From Enterobacteriaceae bacterium 89 (GTDB lineage Bacteria > Pseudomonadota > Gammaproteobacteria > Enterobacterales > Enterobacteriaceae): a stretch of 64,000 nucleotides of DNA. The stretch spans positions 898,331-962,330 of the forward strand of contig RQJH01000002.1 of assembly GCA_014156375.1 (NCBI GenBank), read 5' to 3'. Made by a program: the position numbers and the translations under genes. Positions 60,625-64,000 of the stretch are shown here, in pieces. Numbering within the stretch: position 1 is the stretch's first letter; every line of letters starts with the position of its first letter. The notes under the pieces are model-generated. The model saw only the letters and a program-made list of their open reading frames with translations. It was not told the origin of the DNA and ran no database searches.

Positions 60625-60765
60625 GTTTTCCCCTCTCCCCTGCCCTCTCCCAAAGGGAGAGGGAGAAAAGCCAGAAGGGCCCTCTCTTTGGGAGAGGGAG
60701 AAAGAACAGAACACACCGTACAGTTCCCTCTCCCTCCGGGAGAGGGTTAGGGAGAGGGGAAAATC
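60625..60765. repeat. CCCTCTCCC-type palindromic repeats between fepA and entD
   Basis: At least three palindromes of the GGGAGAGGG/CCCTCTCCC family (about 60642-60665, 60679-60702, 60725-60748) are separated by short spacers and end in GGTTAGGGAGAGGGG, as at 52711-52921. They lie within the putative fepA-entD transcript and could reduce entD expression or stabilise fepA mRNA. Confidence 0.85.
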
Positions 60766-60768
60766 GCC

Positions 60769-61431
60769 ATGAACATCCAGCACACCCCCCTTCCCCTGGC
60801 CGGACAAAAAGTCCACCGCATAGACTTCACCCCACAAACATTCACAGAAACAGATCTGCTGTGGCTCCCCCACCACCGCAAGCTCAGCCATGCAGGCAAA
60901 AAGCGCAAAGCGGAACATCTTGCCGGGCGAATAGCGGCATTTTATGCGTTAGGTGAGCACGGGCTGACACACATTCCGGATATCGGTGATAACCGTCAGC
61001 CGCTATGGCCAGTGGGCTGGCACGGTGGCATCAGCCATTGCGGGAGCACGGCTATTGCTGTCGTCAGTCAGAAAGCTGTCGGGATTGATCTGGAGGAGAT
61101 TTTTAGTGCTTCAGTTTGCGATGACGTCGCCGCAGAGATCATCAACGCCAACGAGCGTGAAACGTTAGCCGCTTCCGTGCTGCCCTTCCCGCTGGCGTTA
61201 ACGCTGGCCTTTAGCGCCAAAGAGAGCCTGTACAAAGCACTTTCATCTTTCGCCACACCGCTGCCAGGCTTCCACAGCGCAGAAATCATAGCGATTGACG
61301 CTCAGCATCTGACGCTGGAAGTTAAAAAACCGTTCTGTGAAGACTTTGCCGGGCAACGCTATCAGGTTGCCTGGCAGCAACAAGGACAGCGGGTTATCAC
61401 CCTACTGGCGGAAACTTTCCAGCTTGCGTAA
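60769..61431 (+). CDS. entD: EntD, enterobactin phosphopantetheinyl transferase
   Basis: This 220-residue Sfp-type enzyme transfers phosphopantetheine from CoA to EntB and EntF. Conserved motifs are KRKAEHLAGRIAAFYAL, GGISHCGSTAIAVVS, the metal-binding VGIDLEEIF and FSAKESLYKALS. It is about 10 residues longer than E. coli EntD at the C terminus, and its last 30 bases overlap the 3' end of the GNAT gene on the opposite strand. It lies 149 bases after fepA with palindromic repeats between. Confidence 0.95.
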   Translation: MNIQHTPLPLAGQKVHRIDFTPQTFTETDLLWLPHHRKLSHAGKKRKAEHLAGRIAAFYALGEHGLTHIPDIGDNRQPLWPVGWHGGISHCGSTAIAVVSQKAVGIDLEEIFSASVCDDVAAEIINANERETLAASVLPFPLALTLAFSAKESLYKALSSFATPLPGFHSAEIIAIDAQHLTLEVKKPFCEDFAGQRYQVAWQQQGQRVITLLAETFQLA

Positions 61432-62100
61432 CTGCTGGCCCTGCTCATCAAAATTATCAGGTTTCAGCCATGCCTGAAGCGCAGCGTCAATCGCGGGCCA
61501 TTCCCCATCGATAATCGACAGCCAGTCGCTGTCGCGGTTGCGCCCTTTGCGCACCATTTTCTGGCGAAATCTCCCTTCGAAGATGAAGCCGATACGCTCT
61601 GCGGCACGGCGTGAAGCGGTATTGAGAGCATCGCATTTCCACTCCACCCGCCGATAGCCGCAGGCAAAGGCTTCGCGCAGCAGCAGCCAGACCACTTCGG
61701 TGCTGACGGTGCTGCGTTTCATGCGCAGCGACCAGGTCACATGGCCGATTTCGACGGTGCCATTTCCCCGGTCTATAGCCATAAAACACACCACGCCCAC
61801 CGCACGTTCGCTGCGATCAATCACCGCAAAAGGTACCAGCGCGGAGTCATCAACTTTGTTCTGGATCCAGGCATGCACTGCCGCCAGCGATGCCGGGCGC
61901 TCGCTGCCGAGCCATGTCCAGTCGCGGTCGTCCTCTGCCTGAGCAAAGGCGTCAAACAACTCAGCGCTATGCAGCTCCGCGCTGAGCTGCACCAGCTGGC
62001 AGCTGCGTCCTGACAGCGTTTTGCGTTCAAGTAACCCTGCGCCCTGCCAGTCGGGCAAAGCATCGCCCACCTGTTGTCCAAACTGATTGATCTCTGCCAC
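61402..62100 (-). CDS. GNAT-family N-acetyltransferase (RimJ/RimL type)
   Basis: This 232-residue acetyltransferase of the RimJ/RimL/Acetyltransf_3 group is cytoplasmic. The GNAT fold is seen in VPFAVIDRSERAVGVVCFMAIDRGNGTVEIGHVTWSLRMKRSTVSTEVVWLLLREAF and the acetyl-CoA segment AERIGFIFEGRFRQKMVRKGRNRDSDWLSI. Substrates in this group include ribosomal protein N termini, amino acids and antibiotics; none can be assigned. The start is a GTG at 62100 with GAGG about 8 bases upstream. It is convergent with entD with a 30-base overlap. Confidence 0.85.
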   Translation of the reverse strand: MAEINQFGQQVGDALPDWQGAGLLERKTLSGRSCQLVQLSAELHSAELFDAFAQAEDDRDWTWLGSERPASLAAVHAWIQNKVDDSALVPFAVIDRSERAVGVVCFMAIDRGNGTVEIGHVTWSLRMKRSTVSTEVVWLLLREAFACGYRRVEWKCDALNTASRRAAERIGFIFEGRFRQKMVRKGRNRDSDWLSIIDGEWPAIDAALQAWLKPDNFDEQGQQLRKLESFRQ

Positions 62101-62368
62101 GGAGCGTCCTCGTCTATGTTGGTGCCCATGTTATAGCATGGCGATCTCCACCCTTTCGATACCACAACAGAGATTAGTGCCATCAACAAATACATTTACC
62201 GAATCAAAAACCAGATAAAACCGAACCATTTAGCATTAGACTCTGTAAATGCGATCATAATCAGAAAAAGACTCGAAAAAGAGATAGTCTGCGCCCATCA
62301 ATCTCTCTATTATCCCTCTGAAATATTCAGCAACGAAATGAAACACTCAGTCGGTCGCGAGGGAATCT

Positions 62369-63931
62369 ATGAATACACTGACACGGAATAAAAAGGAGGG
62401 GCAGGAAAGTCGCCTGATGAGCGGCTTCCTGAACGCCATTGAAAAAGCAGGTAACCGCCTGCCAGAGCCCGCTCTGATCTTCTTCTACTTCTTACTGGCG
62501 GTGATGGGCCTGTCCGCCGTGCTGTCGATGGTCGAATTTGACATCGTTAACCCGGTCACCCAACAGACGGTTCACGTCAACAACCTGCTGTCTGCCGAAG
62601 CGTTAACCAGCACGCTGGCCAATATGGTCACCACCTTCACCAGCTTCGCTCCGCTGGGCATTGTACTGGTGGCGATGCTTGGGGTTGGCGTGGCGGAAAG
62701 CTCCGGCTTTATTAACGTCGCGCTGAAAAAAATGCTGCGCGTGACGCCGAAAAAACTGCTGACGCCAATGCTGATTTTCGTGGCGATGTTCAGCCACGTG
62801 GCCGCTGATGCGGGCTACGTGCTGGTTATCCCACTCGGTGCCATCATCTTTATGTCGGCCGGTCGTCATCCGCTGGTGGGGATTGCCGCTGCATTTTCAG
62901 GCGTTTCCGGCGGCTTCGCAGCCAACATGGTGCCGACGGGCAACGACGCATTGTTACAGGGCTTCACTCAGGCCGCGGCCCAGCTGCTCGACAGCACCTA
63001 TACCGTCAATACCCTGTGTAACCTGTTCTTCGGCATCGGTTCTTCCATCATGATCACCCTCGTCGGCTGGTGGGTCACCGAGCGCATCGTTGAGCCGCGC
63101 GTCAGCAAAATGGTCGTTGATGGTGATTTCAAACACGATGAAGATATGTCTCAGGTCTCTGCCCAGGAAAGCCGTGCGTTTAACCGTGCCGGTCTGGTGA
63201 TGCTGCTGGGTCTGGTCGCGCTGGCCGCTGCCGCATGGCCGGAAAGCTCCATGCTGCGCAGCCCTGAAGGTTCACTGACGGCCTTCAGCGCGCCGATCAT
63301 GAAGTCCATCGTTCCGCTGATTTTCCTGATCTTTATCATCCCGGGGATCGTCTACGGCTTTGCTTCCGGCACCTTCAAAACCGGTAAAGACGTCATCGGC
63401 GCGATGAATGACTCGATGAGCAAAATGGGCTCGTACATGGTGATGGCCTTCTTCTGCGCCATGTTCATCAAAGCGTTCAGCGATTCCAATATCGGAACGC
63501 TGGTGGCGCTGGCCGGGGCTGATGGCCTGAAAGCGATGGCGCTGCCGGGCGAAGCCACTATCATCGGCATGATTGTGTTGACGGCGGTGGTCAACCTGCT
63601 TATCGGCTCTGCCTCTGCCAAATGGGCGCTGCTGTCACCGATTATGGTACCGATGCTGATGGCGGTGGGTATTTCGCCTGAGCTGACTCAGGCGGCGTTC
63701 CGTATCGGCGACTCCTGCACCAACATCATCACCCCGCTGATGGTCTTCTTCCCGCTGATTGTGATCTACTGCCAGCGCTATGTGAAAGGCGCGGGCGTGG
63801 GCACGCTGGTGTCGATGATGATGCCTTACTCTATCGCGTTCTTTATCAGCTGGAGCGTGTTCCTGCTGGTGTGGTGGGGTCTCGGGATGCCGCTGGGCGT
63901 AGCCGCACCTTACACCTGGTCTGCGGGCTAA
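62369..63931 (+). CDS. AbgT-family transporter (p-aminobenzoyl-glutamate type)
   Basis: This 520-residue inner-membrane transporter of the AbgT family has about 11-13 hydrophobic segments. Family segments are FSHVAADAGYVLVIPLGA, GVSGGFAANMVPTGNDALL, LIGSASAKWALLSPIMVPML and RIGDSCTNIITPLM. E. coli AbgT takes up p-aminobenzoyl-glutamate, while other members export sulfonamides and p-aminobenzoate derivatives. No abgA/abgB hydrolase genes lie in view, so the substrate is open. GAGGGAATCT precedes the ATG. It stands alone, divergent from the GNAT gene across a 268-base AT-rich gap in which I see nothing else. Confidence 0.9.
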   Translation: MNTLTRNKKEGQESRLMSGFLNAIEKAGNRLPEPALIFFYFLLAVMGLSAVLSMVEFDIVNPVTQQTVHVNNLLSAEALTSTLANMVTTFTSFAPLGIVLVAMLGVGVAESSGFINVALKKMLRVTPKKLLTPMLIFVAMFSHVAADAGYVLVIPLGAIIFMSAGRHPLVGIAAAFSGVSGGFAANMVPTGNDALLQGFTQAAAQLLDSTYTVNTLCNLFFGIGSSIMITLVGWWVTERIVEPRVSKMVVDGDFKHDEDMSQVSAQESRAFNRAGLVMLLGLVALAAAAWPESSMLRSPEGSLTAFSAPIMKSIVPLIFLIFIIPGIVYGFASGTFKTGKDVIGAMNDSMSKMGSYMVMAFFCAMFIKAFSDSNIGTLVALAGADGLKAMALPGEATIIGMIVLTAVVNLLIGSASAKWALLSPIMVPMLMAVGISPELTQAAFRIGDSCTNIITPLMVFFPLIVIYCQRYVKGAGVGTLVSMMMPYSIAFFISWSVFLLVWWGLGMPLGVAAPYTWSAG

Positions 63932-63941
63932 TTCTCCTCTT

Positions 63942-63964
63942 CCCGGCAGGTTTCGCCTGCCGGG
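63942..63964 (+). terminator. Hairpin after the AbgT-family gene
   Basis: CCCGGCAGG (63942-63950) and CCTGCCGGG (63956-63964) form a perfect 9-bp stem with a TTTCG loop, 11 bases after the stop. No T-run follows; it may be a terminator or part of a REP element that continues to the window end. Confidence 0.65.
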
Positions 63965-64000
63965 TCACTGGCGTAAGCCGGACAAGCCAGCAATACTTTT

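Overview
This window is chromosomal DNA from a member of the Enterobacteriaceae. The protein sequences are close to Escherichia coli throughout, and the backbone follows the E. coli cit-rna-rnk-uspG-ahpFC-dsbG-ybdO-ybdN-ybdM-ybdL ... ybdD-cstA-ent/fep-entD order. Several features point to the Enterobacter/Klebsiella/Kluyvera/Lelliottia side of the family rather than E. coli: a full methionine-salvage set (mtn) beside ybdL, no fepE between entF and fepC, no ybdH beside ybdD, and GC-rich coding DNA. I cannot name the species from sequence alone. I saw no tRNA, rRNA, CRISPR array, insertion sequence or prophage.

Layout. 1-2.5 kb: the end of citG, then citT and rna. 2.7-12.4 kb: an insertion relative to E. 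coli, where rna and rnk are neighbours. It holds a complete fry PTS/peptidase operon (fryB-fryC-ypdF-ypdE-fryA) with its AraC neighbour ypdC, an alpha/beta hydrolase, and a GntP-type permease behind tandem GntR-like operators. 12.5-20.3 kb: conserved backbone (rnk, uspG, ahpF, ahpC, dsbG, ybdO, ybdN, ybdM), with an ERIC element between ahpC and ahpF. 20.3-35.5 kb: a methionine-salvage region with ybdL/mtnBCD on one side and mtnA/mtnK plus a ribose-type ABC importer on the other. MetJ-like box arrays lie in front of mtnB, between mtnA and mtnK, and in front of the importer. Together these genes would take methylthioribose in and return methionine. 23.4-29.4 kb: an accessory block that splits the salvage genes. 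It has an alpha-beta-barrel protein with a WYL regulator, a MarT/FidL/MisL-like module (ToxR-type membrane regulator, small membrane protein, autotransporter adhesin), and an Ldr/Rdl-type type I toxin-antitoxin locus too short for ordinary gene calling. 35.8-37.5 kb: a short-chain dehydrogenase and a RelE-like toxin with an XRE-type antitoxin.

37.5-62 kb: ybdD-cstA (pyruvate uptake), an inserted trio of two YjiH/YjiG-like membrane proteins and an M20 peptidase, then the whole enterobactin locus. It contains entCEBAH (dihydroxybenzoate synthesis and activation), entF-ybdZ (assembly), entD (carrier-protein priming), entS (export), fepA (outer-membrane receptor), fepB-fepDGC (periplasmic and inner-membrane import) and fes (release of iron). 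Fur boxes lie in the three divergent promoters entC/fepB, entS/fepD and fes/fepA. Palindromic repeats fill several gaps, including a tandem 80-bp array where E. coli has fepE. The window closes with a GNAT acetyltransferase and an AbgT-family transporter.

The most notable items are the unannotated ldr/rdl pair, the MetJ-linked ABC importer as a candidate methylthioribose transporter, and the MarT/FidL/autotransporter module that interrupts the salvage cluster.
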